DNA of 64,000 bases from Bog-473 sp963838835 (GCA_963838835.1 CAWITA010000023.1:186001-250000); one strand, 5' to 3'; shown: positions 53,598 to 62,756, counted from the stretch's first letter. Notes: generated from the letters alone by a model not told the origin. Numbers and translations: made by a program.

Positions 53598-55165
53598 ATG
53601 AGTCTGATGGATCGCCGCTCGTTCCTGCAAGGAGCGGTCCTAGTGGGATCGGGCCTCGTCGCTGGTAGCGCCGTAAGCGAATGCTCGAGTTCCAGTCCGC
53701 ACGGCGCGCTGGGTCTGGGCACACATTCTTCGAGCGGCCTGGGCACTGGCCCGCCGGATTGGCGGACATTGGCCGGTTTGCTCCGTGGAACTTTGCTCCA
53801 GCCCGGTGATGCGGGTTACCTCGCAGCCGGGCACCTGTACAACTCGTTGTACACACCTGACGCCGCGGCCATCGCGCAGTGCGAGTCGGCGAGCGACGTC
53901 CAACGTTGCATCTCTTTCGCCCGCGAACACAATGTCGTGCTGGCGGCTCGCTCGGGTGGCCACAGCTATGGCGGCTACTCGTCGTGCCCGGGCCTGGTCA
54001 TCGACGTGTCCCAGATGCAGGGCATCTCGACCGGTGGGACGACAGCCCACGGCCAAACGGTCGCCACCGTGAGGGCCGGCGCCACGTTGATCAGCGTGTA
54101 CAGCCAGCTCGGCTCGCAGGGCCTGCTCCTGCCGGGCGGCTCGTGCCCGACCGTCGGCATCGCCGGACTTGCCCTGGGCGGGGGCATCGGCGTGTTCTCC
54201 GCGCCTACGGGCTGACGTGCGACCAGATGGCGTCGGTCGAGATCGTGACCGCCGACGGCGTGGTGCGCCGGTGCGAACAGGGGCAGGACGAGGATCTCTA
54301 CTGGGCCAGCCGTGGCGGCGGTGGCGGTAACTTCGGCATCGTGACCTCGTTCGGGTTCCGGGTCCACCCGATTCCCGAGGCAATCACCCTCTTCACCTTA
54401 CAGTGGCCGTGGGGATCGGCGGCGTCCGTCTTGGACGCCTGGCTCCGATGGATCCCGTCCACGCCCCACCAGCTGTGGGCCAACTGCCAGCTGTTCAGCA
54501 GCGGGAAGGTCGGGAGCGGGTTGGTCAAGGTCACGGGTGTCTTCGTGGGCACGGTCTCGGCATGCGCCGCCGCACTCGACCCACTGACGGTCGCCGTCGG
54601 CGAGGCCACGACCTACCGTTTCGTCGGGCCCGAGGACTACTTGACGGCCACGATGATCGAGGCGGGGTGCGAGGGAGAGCCGTTGGCCCAGTGCGCCGCA
54701 CCCGCCCAGTCGCCGTTCAGGGCCAAGTCGTCCTATGTCGGTGGACCACTCCCGCAAGGAGCCGTCGGTGGGATCGTGTCCGCCCTGTCGACCCTGCCTG
54801 CCACGCTTCCCGGTGCTGGCGGCGGCGTCGTGTTCGACGGCTATGGAGGTCTGATCAACCAAATCGGGGCGAGCGAGACGGCGTTTGTCCACCGCAATGC
54901 AGTTGCCTGTGCCCAGTATTCGATCACCTACTCGACGGTGTCACCAGATCCGAGCGCGTCGTCGGCGGCGTCCGCGTGGCTCGAAAATATGCACCGCATC
55001 TTCTCGCCCGTGACGCAAGGCTCATACCAGAACTACATCGATCCAACTCTGACGGACTGGCAGAAGGCCTACTACGGAGCGAATCTGCCCCGCCTTCGAC
55101 AGGTCAAGCAAAAATACGACCCTGACGATGTTTTCCACTTCACACAGTCGATTCCACCGGGGTAG
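53598..55165 (+). CDS. Tat-exported FAD-binding oxidase with BBE domain (frameshifted near 54202)
   Basis: 522 aa after correction. The N-terminus MSLMDRRSFLQGAVLVGSGL is a twin-arginine signal (DRRSFLQ plus hydrophobic core). The FAD domain has AARSGGHSYGGYSS (His for 8-alpha linkage) and LPGGSCPTVGIAGLALGGGI (Cys for 6-S linkage), indicating bicovalent FAD as in berberine-bridge-type oxidases. One C is missing in TTCTCCGCG near 54202. The next frame continues RAYGLTCDQMASVEIVTADG to the BBE motif WQKAYYGANLPRLRQVKQKY. Probably oxidises a sugar or alcohol outside the cell, with H2O2 as by-product. Confidence 0.88.
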
Positions 55166-55413
55166 GAGGCACCTGAGAGAGCGCTCAGATTCGTCCTGAG
55201 TAATGACAGGTGCTGTTTATCCAGTTCATGAGCCCGGCACACGGCCAGCCTGGTCAGCGGCGCCACGCTTCGCATCCTCCCCGACCTCGGCCATTTCAGC
55301 ATCGTTCGTGAGGTGATGCCGACTTTGGCCGCCCCGGTGCACCGGTAGCACGGATCGCCCGCTCCGGCAGCGGACTGCGGCGCGTCTTCGAGAGTCCACC
55401 CGGACCCGAGTAG

Positions 55414-55638
55414 TCAATCGAGCCAGTACGCCCACAATCGTGGGTTTACTCGTACCAGTTGGTACTCCTCAAGGTCTTCGAGCGCCGGTTTGAGGTCGTT
55501 GCGAATGCGGGCCCCTAGTACAACGGAGAGGCGATGGTCCAACTCATCTTTTGACAGTTGACCTTTTGCATACGCTCGCTGAAGTAGTCCGGCAGCTAGT
55601 TCCTTGCCTCGGTCGCCGACGCGGAGACGACCTCTCAC
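55414..55638 (-). CDS. DUF1707 (SHOCT-like) domain protein
   Basis: 74 aa if started at the GTG at 55638. LRVGDRGKELAAGLLQRAYA and KGQLSKDELDHRLSVVLGAR match the DUF1707 pattern (R-x-S/G-D-x-x-R-E ... G-x-L-x-x-x-E-x-x-x-R). This is a small helical module often near the N-terminus of actinobacterial membrane proteins. Here it stands alone with a short C-terminal tail ending WAYWLD. The frame extends about 60 codons upstream, but those residues are not DUF1707-like. Confidence 0.6.
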   Translation of the reverse strand: MRGRLRVGDRGKELAAGLLQRAYAKGQLSKDELDHRLSVVLGARIRNDLKPALEDLEEYQLVRVNPRLWAYWLD

Positions 55639-55772
55639 AGACAAGGGTTTACCCGACTGGGGTTCGACGCCACCCACCGCAAAGCAGCATAGATCTGGAT
55701 CGGCAAGGTGTCCGACGCCGGCCGCCCTAACCGATGCCTGTCCCGGGCAGCGACCGAGAAGGTTGGCTGGCT

Positions 55773-56444
55773 CTAGGCGGTTTCGAACAAGGTCAAGAAG
55801 CGACCCAGACCTCGCGAACCCCACGAGAGAAGCAGCGGCTGGATCACCGTCACGATGCCAAGCGCTGCCGCACCACCGTCCCGGCGTGCTCGGTCCCCGA
55901 ATATGACGGCAGCGGACGGCTTCACTCCCAGCCGATCGAGCGCCAGCTGGAAGATCCGAGGATCTGGCTTTTGGACGCCCTGTTCGAACGAGAGGACGTA
56001 CGTGTCGATGTGCCGATCAAGATCTGCGGCCTCGAACTCTGGGCGGAGGTCAAAGTGGATGTCACTCACCACGGCCACCGCTGTGCCCCAGTCCCGCAAG
56101 TCGTCGAGGAATAACGCAACATCGACGTAGAAGGAGTGATTTACAGAATCAGAGTTCAGTTCATAAAGCCCCACCGCCAGCTCCTCGTCAAGGTGAGCGC
56201 GCCGGAACCAACCGAGATTGTGTTCACGATGGCGTTCGGCACTGGTGTCCTCGGTGAGGAACCCCCGCTCGATGTCGTCGTCAGCCGCCGCCTGGGCGAG
56301 TGCGGCCACGATGCGGTCGATCTCGCCGTCCTCTGGCACGCGATCGAGGGCGGTGTAGGCGCGTTCCTGGACAGGAATCACTTTCTGGCCAACGGGTTGG
56401 GGCAGCGCGTGTTCACGAGACCACGTGTAATCGTCCGTAAGCAA
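55773..56444 (-). CDS. HAD-like hydrolase with altered motif I
   Basis: 223 aa from a TTG at 56444 (start uncertain). Motif II VAVVSDIHFDLRPEF, motif III lysine in EQGVQKPDPRIF and motif IV IFGDRARRDGGAAALG place it in the HAD superfamily. The expected motif I (DxDxT) is not seen: the N-terminus reads CLLTDDYTWSREHALPQP. The nucleophile is therefore altered or a start/frameshift problem hides it. Role unknown. Confidence 0.78.
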   Translation of the reverse strand: MLTDDYTWSREHALPQPVGQKVIPVQERAYTALDRVPEDGEIDRIVAALAQAAADDDIERGFLTEDTSAERHREHNLGWFRRAHLDEELAVGLYELNSDSVNHSFYVDVALFLDDLRDWGTAVAVVSDIHFDLRPEFEAADLDRHIDTYVLSFEQGVQKPDPRIFQLALDRLGVKPSAAVIFGDRARRDGGAAALGIVTVIQPLLLSWGSRGLGRFLTLFETA

Positions 56445-56790
56445 GCATTGGAGATCGCCGGGCTTAGTCAGTGAATCGTGGAATGGTCGGCGGACTGGGA
56501 TGGATAAACACTTGGTTCAAGACTCCTGTCCCCGCTGCGGCTCTTGACAGCGGCTCCGATTTTGCCTGAGTGTCTCACCCCCAGCGTTCTGGGCACTCCT
56601 TAGTGGTCAGTCGTACGTGTTTCGGGTCGGCTGTGGACTCAAGCCCGCCCATTGCTAGTGTTGTTCCAGGCGCGATGAGGCCCGCTCCTCGAATCGCCGG
56701 GCATCGCTCGGCTGATGGCCTCTACCTGCAGTGAGCTGCTGGTAGAAGGGGCCGTTCCGCACTCCTGCCAGCCGGGACAGGAGGTGCGAG
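56445..56790. other. Intergenic stretch upstream of the antiporter
   Basis: About 350 bp between the divergently oriented HAD gene and the antiporter. Nothing is recognised except the GGAGG ribosome site (56778-56782) that supports the TTG start of the antiporter. Confidence 0.4.
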
Positions 56791-57984
56791 TTGAACATCT
56801 ATTACATCGCGGCGATTTGGTTGGGCATGGCGCTTCTTGCTTCATTCATCAGCATCCGCATCGGTGTTTCAGTCGCTCTTGTCGAGATCCTCGTCGGAGC
56901 CGTCTGCGGCAATATTCCCGGACTCAAAGAGCACATCGTGCAAACAGGCTTCACTACGTTTCTTGCCGACTTCGGGTCGATACTCTTGACGTTTCTGGCC
57001 GGAGCTGAGATCGACCCAGTGTCTCTGCGTCGCCACTGGAAGCCGAGCGTCACCATAGGCGTCGTCTCGTTCGTCCTTCCGTTTGCTGGCGCTTTCCTCT
57101 TTTGTCTCTACGTCCTGAGCTGGCACCTCCACGCTGCGGAGATCGGCGGCATCGCGCTCAGCACCACATCGGTGGCGGTCGTCTACGCCGTGATGGTCGA
57201 AACCGGTCTGAACCGCCACGACATCGGCAAGCTGATACTGGCGGCCTGTTTCGTTACCGACCTCGGGACCGTTCTGGCGTTGGGCGGATTCTTTGCCACC
57301 TACGGCTGGCTCCTCTTGGTCTTCGTGGTCGTCACCGCGGTGGCTCTCTACCTCTTGCCACGAGCCTTGCGCTGGGTCATCGCCAACTACGGCCATCGGA
57401 TCAGCGAACCCGAAGTGAAGTTCCTGTTTGTGGTACTTCTGGCGCTCGGTGGCCTCGCAACAGCGGCGGGCAGTGAGGCCGTCCTCCCGGCATATGTGGC
57501 GGGGCTCGTGGTGGCTGGCATCTTCATGCAAGATCGGGTGATTCTCGACCGCATCCGCACGATCGCCTTTGCTCTTCTCACTCCGTTCTTCTTCTTGCGA
57601 GCCGGGACCCTCATCTCGGCGTCGGCCCTGCTTGCGGGAGCTGGAGTCATCGGGGCGCTCTTCGTCGTCAAGATGGCGACCAAGGGCCTGGGTGTTTGGC
57701 CAACGGCGGCCGCTTTTCAGGTGCCGATACGAGAGCGGACGTATACGACGCTTCTTATGGCCACCGGCTTGACCTTCGGTTCCATCGCGGCGCTCTACGG
57801 TTACACCCACCATCTCATCGACCGGAGCCAGTACACAGAACTGGTGACCGTTGTTATCCTCTCCGCTTTTGTACCGACGCTCATTGCACAAAAGCTCTTC
57901 CAACCAACGGTCGTCGTGTCCCGCGAGGAGGTGGAGGCGCTTGCCGAAGAGGACCTTTCAATCGTCCACCGGCGAGGCTCGTGA
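56791..57984 (+). CDS. Cation:proton antiporter (CPA2/KefB-NhaA-like)
   Basis: 397 aa with about 11-13 membrane helices (IWLGMALLASFISIRIGVSV, LADFGSILLTFLAGAEIDPV, SVTIGVVSFVLPFAGAFLFC and others). FLAGAEIDP and the charged ACFVTDLGTVLALGGFF segment hold the CPA2 ion-site acidic residues. The TTG start at 56791 is supported by GGAGG at 56778. No RCK/TrkA-N domain is attached, only a 35-residue cytoplasmic tail (REEVEALAEEDLSIVHRRG). The stop overlaps the DegV start (TGATG). Two DUF190 genes follow. Confidence 0.92.
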   Translation: MNIYYIAAIWLGMALLASFISIRIGVSVALVEILVGAVCGNIPGLKEHIVQTGFTTFLADFGSILLTFLAGAEIDPVSLRRHWKPSVTIGVVSFVLPFAGAFLFCLYVLSWHLHAAEIGGIALSTTSVAVVYAVMVETGLNRHDIGKLILAACFVTDLGTVLALGGFFATYGWLLLVFVVVTAVALYLLPRALRWVIANYGHRISEPEVKFLFVVLLALGGLATAAGSEAVLPAYVAGLVVAGIFMQDRVILDRIRTIAFALLTPFFFLRAGTLISASALLAGAGVIGALFVVKMATKGLGVWPTAAAFQVPIRERTYTTLLMATGLTFGSIAALYGYTHHLIDRSQYTELVTVVILSAFVPTLIAQKLFQPTVVVSREEVEALAEEDLSIVHRRGS

Positions 57985-58852
57985 TGAGTGAGACTGAACA
58001 CGACATACGTTTGGGCTCAACAACACCAACGGAGGCCGGAGTGATCATCGTCACCGACGGCGCCGTCGATCTTCCAGAGTGGCTCGAGGACTCGCCCACG
58101 ATTCGCAGGGTGGCCGGTGGGATCTGGCTGGGAAACGATCCTGTGCAAGGCGGGACAGAGCAGTTTTGGTCGTCTCGTGCAGGCGTCACCAATACCCTTC
58201 GACAACTCCACCTACCGTCAGCGACTTGACCGAAGCCTATCGACACCACCAGCTCGTGATCGGTCTGCACGTTTCGGCCACATTGAGTGCGACGATGTCG
58301 CACGCGCGCGAAGCAGCCATCCGAGCCGGGCCGGGCGCAATCGTGATCGATACCCGGTCTTTCAGCGTCGGAGCGGGCTTGGTTGTTGCCGCCGTTCGTC
58401 GAGCCGTCGAGAACGGTTCAGAACACCCTTCAGCCATCGACTATGCCCGGTCGCTGCCCGACCGCCTTCATACCTTCGCACTCATACAGGAGATAGAGAC
58501 ACTTCGGAGAAGCGATCGCTCAGGTCTTCTACCCCCAGGCCACTTGGCGAAGGGCCACCCTCTTCTGCTGGCGGCACGCGGAAGGGTGATGGCACTCGGG
58601 CAGTTCAAGAGTCGCAATGAAGCGCTCAGGAAACTGGCGGTGCACCTGGTAACGAGCGCAGAGCCGACTTCAATCGGAGCCTGGGCTATCGGACACGGCG
58701 ACGTCGCGGACGCAGCGGCACTCACGGACCAGCTCTCAAATCACGTCGGCTCGCCGCCAGCTTTCGTGACCCGTCTCGATCCGACGGTCGGAGCGCACCT
58801 TGGTCCAGATTCCGTGGTCGTTGGAGCGATCTCGGGTCCCGTTGATCTCTAG
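57984..58852 (+). CDS. DegV family fatty-acid-binding-like protein (frameshifted near 58195)
   Basis: 289 aa after correction. Starts at ATG 57984 (MSETEHDIRLGSTTPTEAGV), and VIIVTDGAVDLPEWLEDSPT is the DegV N-domain. After SSRAGVTNT one C is missing and the frame becomes PSTTPPTVSDLTEAYRHHQL. VIGLHVSATLSATMSHAREA, IVIDTRSFSVGAGLVVAAVR and GHGDVADAAALTDQL follow. DegV proteins bind long-chain fatty acids (fatty-acid kinase B subunits). No FakA kinase is nearby. Co-transcribed with the antiporter. Confidence 0.83.
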
Positions 58853-59229
58853 GTCCGTTGAGATGATCCTGGTCCGGCGTCATCAAGCGGCGCACGTGAA
58901 ATGGTGCCGAGGCGGTTCGATTCGACCTCCTCGCGAGTCACGAAAGAGTGCGGAGCGAGCCTTTGAATGGTGGGAAGAAAGGCTTCAATCCTCTCTGGCT
59001 CGTCTATGATCTCGAGCGCGAGTGGAAGGCCGATTACTGCATCTGGGAACCGATTTGTTCGGACGTGGCCTGATCTTCCAAATCCCTCCGTTCCACGCCA
59101 GAGCGTGGCCCCCGCCAGTCCGTCTTCGCGAGCTCGCTCAAGCAAGAGCTCATGAAGGCCTCGCCGACCAACTCGATCATCCTCACTGAGGAAAATCATG
59201 ATCCTCGTCGCTGGACTTCTCTCGGCCAC
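58849..59229 (-). CDS. DUF190 (PII-like fold) protein 1
   Basis: 126 aa. RIMIFLSEDDRVGRRGLHEL, LLERAREDGLAGATLWRGTE, GFGRSGHVRTNRFPD and LPLALEIIDEPERIEAFLPT give the DUF190 pattern. DUF190 proteins have a ferredoxin-like fold related to PII/CutA trimers. Its stop overlaps the DegV stop. It is divergent from a second DUF190 gene. Confidence 0.85.
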   Translation of the reverse strand: MAERSPATRIMIFLSEDDRVGRRGLHELLLERAREDGLAGATLWRGTEGFGRSGHVRTNRFPDAVIGLPLALEIIDEPERIEAFLPTIQRLAPHSFVTREEVESNRLGTISRAPLDDAGPGSSQRT

Positions 59230-59315
59230 TGTGATCCTCCAATGAGTAGCCGTTGCTTGGCTTGCATCTCCACACTAGCGACTATGGTGGAAACCGGCGT
59301 TTGGATTGGGATGCA

Positions 59316-59666
59316 GTGACGAACCCGATATCGTCTCGGTTCCCCGGTGCACCCGCCCAAAGATTGAGCATCTTCCTGAGCGTCCTCGACCAGTCGCGGC
59401 GACACTCGATATCACTCGAACTCTTCCGGCGCGCTCGCAAGGCAAAGGTGTCGGGGATGACGATCTTTCAGGGATCAGAGGGATTTGGTGCTTCTGGTCG
59501 TGTCCATCAGGCTCGCCTCCTGGTGGAAGACGTGCCGCTTGTCGTGGTGATCGTTGAGACCCCCATTCGGATTGATTCCTTCCTCGCTCAGGTGTCTGAC
59601 GAGCTTCTCGGCAACTCGTTCATGGTGATCAACGACGTTGAAATCCTGAACCTCCTGCCCAAGTAG
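59316..59666 (+). CDS. DUF190 (PII-like fold) protein 2
   Basis: About 116 aa from the GTG at 59316. An in-frame TTG at 59253 would lie only 23 bp from the divergent partner, leaving no promoter room. RLSIFLSVLDQSRRHSISLE, FRRARKAKVSGMTIFQGSEG, FGASGRVHQARLLVEDVPLV and ETPIRIDSFLAQVSDELLGN match DUF190. It is about 30-35% similar by eye to protein 1. The pair lies beside an antiporter, as PII-like proteins often do beside transporters. Confidence 0.8.
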   Translation: MTNPISSRFPGAPAQRLSIFLSVLDQSRRHSISLELFRRARKAKVSGMTIFQGSEGFGASGRVHQARLLVEDVPLVVVIVETPIRIDSFLAQVSDELLGNSFMVINDVEILNLLPK

Positions 59667-59771
59667 TGCCGCAGCGTGGCACCCCCTTCCGGTGCGTTGG
59701 GTGACACCCCCCCGGATCCCTCTGAGACCACCCAGGATCAGTGCTTACGGGGGCTCGCAGATGGAAGGTCC

Positions 59772-60329
59772 TCACTGGGTGACGCGGTAGTGAAGGTGGA
59801 TGACTCCGCTGCGGGAGCGTCGCGCATTGAGTAGTTGAAAATCGAAACGCCCCTGCCTGGGAAGGGCCGGTTTGCCGCCTCCCAGCACGAGTGGCCAGAA
59901 GAACAGGTGGCACTCGTCCACCAAGCCCGCCCCCAACGCTTGGGCCGCGAGATCAGCTCCGCCAACCGTGAGGTCGTGGGTTGTGTCCGCCTTCAGCTCG
60001 CGAATCGCATCGACACTGAACTCCCGCTCAAGAGTGGTCCTCGCGCTTGATACCGATGCCAGGGTCTTCGAGAACACCACCTTGTCGGCCCCTCGCCAGA
60101 TGTTGGTGAAGTCCACCACCCAAGACGGCTGGTCAGGGATGGGCGCAGTCTCCCAGTAGGTCATCGCTTCGTACATGCGGCGTCCGTAGAGATAGGTGCC
60201 GACCGGGCGCTCAAGGTCGTTGATGAAACTGAAGTACTCCTCATCTGGGGCACCAAAATCGATGCCTCCGTCCCGATCCTCGCAGTAACCGTCGAGTGAC
60301 GTGTTCGCAATGTAGATGAGCTTGGCCAT
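59772..60329 (-). CDS. Dihydrofolate-reductase-family protein (RibD C-terminal type)
   Basis: 185 aa from ATG 60329 with GGAGG upstream (MAKLIYIANTSLDGYCEDRD). LYGRRMYEAMTYWETAPIPD, WRGADKVVFSKTLASVSSAR, LTVGGADLAAQALGAGLVDE and PLVLGGGKPALP are the DHFR/RibD-C NADPH-binding motifs. Such stand-alone proteins are rarely the housekeeping DHFR and most have unknown substrates. 105 bp before it (59667-59771) holds only a weak hairpin. Confidence 0.92.
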   Translation of the reverse strand: MAKLIYIANTSLDGYCEDRDGGIDFGAPDEEYFSFINDLERPVGTYLYGRRMYEAMTYWETAPIPDQPSWVVDFTNIWRGADKVVFSKTLASVSSARTTLEREFSVDAIRELKADTTHDLTVGGADLAAQALGAGLVDECHLFFWPLVLGGGKPALPRQGRFDFQLLNARRSRSGVIHLHYRVTQ

Positions 60330-60679
60330 GCTGAAGCCTCCGAACGCGATCTCGACCGAAGATAGTTCGCACTCAGCGCTCAAGGAACGCTGGATACCAG
60401 GAAGTCCGACCTCGCCTCTATACCGGCGAGCGGGGCAGGCAGCGGGAGCAGGGTCCCGTTGATCCGTCTGAAACAGGTCGTCGTCTCGTCGCCGAGGTAC
60501 GACCTTATGAAGCTCAGCAGATTCTCTTGAACTACGTCGTGCACCACGGGGCTCACTTGTCCGCCTGGAATGGCGTTGCGCTAAGAACCCTCACTAGGCG
60601 AGAGGGTATCGCTATGAACTCACCGTGGGTGGTGTCGCAAGTCCGGTGACAGGGGATATTGAGCCGGTCACGTGAAGAT
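60330..60679. other. Intergenic stretch, no gene recognised
   Basis: 350 bp upstream of the DHFR-like gene and downstream of the small regulator. A short plus-strand frame reads LNYVVHHGAHLSAWNGVALR, but it lacks a start and a family match. The part near 60335-60400 should contain the DHFR-like gene's promoter. Confidence 0.4.
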
Positions 60680-61027
60680 TTACGGGGGCGACATCCCGAT
60701 GCTGTGACGTACTTCAGCGGCCCTCGCCCACGATTCTTCAAGACGCCGTTGCAAGGCCCGCCAGTCGGGAGCTTTCCCATCTCCTCTTAGGAACCCAACT
60801 CCTTGCCATCCGGGGGAAGCTGCACGTTGCTGTACCGCTTGGCGAGATCGTCCTAACCCGTCACCGATCTCTTGCCAGGTTCGGCCTTGCGATCGGGCAG
60901 CGTCCACCGCTTCCTTCTCAATGGCAGCAAAGTACTTCTGGAACACCGAAATGGCCCTCAGCACTTCGATGGGATCGGCATCTGGCTCCTGGCGAAGACG
61001 CTCCCAGTTATCCCACGCAGAACTCAT
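60680..61027 (-). CDS. Small helix-turn-helix-like regulator
   Basis: 115 aa from ATG 61027 (MSSAWDNWERLRQEPDADPI). The middle, AARSQGRTWQEIGDGLGRSR then QAVQQRAA, looks like a helix-turn-helix that reads the major groove. Similar small actinobacterial proteins are annotated as sigma-70 region-4-like or HTH proteins. The C-terminus is helical (ALQRRLEESWARAAEVRHSI). A strong promoter and a perfect dyad lie directly upstream, which suggests autoregulation. Function not known. Confidence 0.7.
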   Translation of the reverse strand: MSSAWDNWERLRQEPDADPIEVLRAISVFQKYFAAIEKEAVDAARSQGRTWQEIGDGLGRSRQAVQQRAASPGWQGVGFLRGDGKAPDWRALQRRLEESWARAAEVRHSIGMSPP

Positions 61028-61603
61028 GAATCCATTGTCAGAATTATCGTCAGGTATGTCAAGGATGCTTGACAAGGTTTCGCCGATTTGCTCATGTCGA
61101 CGACTGGCCCTGCAGCCTGGCGAACCGCCCGCATCCGGCGACTGGGGCACATCCCTACTCCCCGGCCTTCGACATTTGCTTGTTTGAGCAATGGCCGATA
61201 GCTCTCGACAGCCAAAGGCAGAGCGCCGATCGCACTCAGAGACCACCAACCCATGTCGTCGTGTTCTTCGGACGCGAACTGAGCACCCCAGTCCAATGTC
61301 TGGCGGTCCAAATACGGCAATCGAAGGCTGGACGCCCCTAAGTGAGCGAACGCGGAGTCTGGTGGGTTCACGAATCAGGATTCCGAGCTCCACATGTAGC
61401 TCCCTGACGAGAGCTACCGCAGCGAGCTCATCTGGCTCAATGCGGCCACCCGGCCAGTCCCAGACATTCGGATACCAACGTCGGCGAGCAGAACGATGAC
61501 AGCGGAACACCTTGCCAGCGTCGACGAGGAGACCAGCCACGACGTGATGCACACGATGTTTTGCCCGTCGCCCATTCGTACCAGTCTCGCCGTCTCGGAG
61601 CAC
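61024..61603 (-). CDS. NUDIX hydrolase (frameshifted near 61370)
   Basis: Reads from ATG 61603 (HRVHHVVAGLLVDAGKVFRC). The Nudix box is GGRIEPDELAAVALVRELHV plus ELG. The REUxEE core has Val where the first of the two Glu is normal, and the second Glu is kept. After ELGILIREP the frame shifts to PDSAFAHLGASSLRLPYLDR and then EEHDDMGWWSLSAIGALPLA. The tail to the stop at 61024, which overlaps the next start (ATGA), looks less NUDIX-like. A second indel or an earlier natural stop is therefore possible. Likely a nucleoside diphosphate-X pyrophosphatase of unknown substrate. Confidence 0.7.
61034..61074 (-). promoter_or_regulatory. Promoter and perfect dyad upstream of the small regulator
   Basis: On the minus strand TTGACA (61062-61057), a 17-bp spacer and GACAAT (61039-61034) form a strong promoter. 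The -10 ends six bases before the ATG at 61027, so the mRNA is probably leaderless. Overlapping the -35 is the exact inverted repeat TGTCAAG-N4-CTTGACA (61057-61074), a good operator candidate. Confidence 0.7.
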
Positions 61604-61701
61604 ACCAGCCCGGGCTCCGGGGGCAGGTCAGGCGATCAAGGACACCAAGACTATTCGGTTACGGCAGCGGTTTCACTGCGGTTCCCTCGGACGAAGGCGG
61701 T

Positions 61702-62577
61702 TCACGAGATGGGTGCGCCGTGGCGTTCGAGGAAGTCCACAACAGAGGCAGTGAAGGCGTCATTTCGGTCGCCGGCCACCATGTGCCCTGCTCCAGAAAC
61801 GTCGACGAACTCGACGGTGGGGAACCGGGCACAGAACTGGGCCGCCTTCTCCTCACTCACAAGGTCGCTTATCTGCCCACGGACAAGCATGACAGGCACG
61901 TCGCCAACCATTTGTGCGGCCGCAGCATTGAGTCGGTCGACATCGAACACTTCGTCTGGTCCCGACCTGTCTTCCCCACCTATGAACCGCGGGTCCCAGT
62001 GCCAGTAGAACCGTCCACCGCGCGTACGCAGGTTTTTTCGGAGTCCGGTCAGGTCGCTCGGCCTTGGGCGATGAGGGTTGTAGGCCGCGACGGCATCTGC
62101 GACCTCTTCGATTGAAGAAAATCCTGTCTCGGCACGCTCGACCATGAAAGTACCGATTCGCTGCGCTCCCGCCTCCTCCATGTCGGGGACGATGTCCACC
62201 AGCAGGACACTGCTAGCAACACCAGGGGCGAGTTCGCCAGTCAGCAAAATCGACGTCAAGCCGCCGAGCGAGGCCCCGACTAGCACTGGCGGGTCGTTGA
62301 GGCGTGCGAGGACGAGCCGGACATCTTCGGCGAAGGTCTCAAGGCGGTAGTCACCAACCTCTGACCATGCCGAGTCACCGTGGCCGCGGGCGTCGAGCGT
62401 CAGCGCCTGCCAGCCACGCTGAGCGACCCTTGCCGCAGTTCCCCCCCACGAGTGGCGCGTCTGGCCACCCCCGTGCAGGAATACAACCGGCGCGTGTCGG
62501 GGATCCCCTCTGCGATCGCCAACGAGGTGGAGGCCATCCCTACCTTCGAAGTCAAGGACTGCTATTTCCGCTTCCAT
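61702..62577 (-). CDS. Alpha/beta hydrolase
   Basis: 291 aa from ATG 62577 (MEAEIAVLDFEGRDGLHLVG). The oxyanion motif VVFLHGGGQTRHSW and the nucleophile elbow LVGASLGGLTSI (G-x-S-x-G) are intact. The acid region is PVMLVRGQISDLVSEE and the histidine is in DVSGAGHMVAGDRND. The lid includes FYWHWDPRFIGGEDRSGPDE. It is of the epoxide-hydrolase/peroxidase-like alpha/beta hydrolase type. Substrate unknown. Confidence 0.92.
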   Translation of the reverse strand: MEAEIAVLDFEGRDGLHLVGDRRGDPRHAPVVFLHGGGQTRHSWGGTAARVAQRGWQALTLDARGHGDSAWSEVGDYRLETFAEDVRLVLARLNDPPVLVGASLGGLTSILLTGELAPGVASSVLLVDIVPDMEEAGAQRIGTFMVERAETGFSSIEEVADAVAAYNPHRPRPSDLTGLRKNLRTRGGRFYWHWDPRFIGGEDRSGPDEVFDVDRLNAAAAQMVGDVPVMLVRGQISDLVSEEKAAQFCARFPTVEFVDVSGAGHMVAGDRNDAFTASVVDFLERHGAPIS

Positions 62578-62756
62578 GCCGGGAAGTGTCTCGTTCCCAC
62601 ACGTCCACGCGCAAAATGACTCCAAGCGGTGGCCCTAAGAAGGCGACTATGTGGCCCATTCGCCCCGCAAGGTGTCACCCCAACCCACCATCGAACTGGG
62701 CACCTTCGGACCTGCTCGTATCGGCGAGCCTTGAGCGGATAGAGCGACCCCAGGTA

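Noticed and set aside
59666..59682. GTGCC/GGCAC hairpin after the second DUF190 gene as a terminator
   Set aside because: Stem of only five pairs and no T-run, too weak to support.
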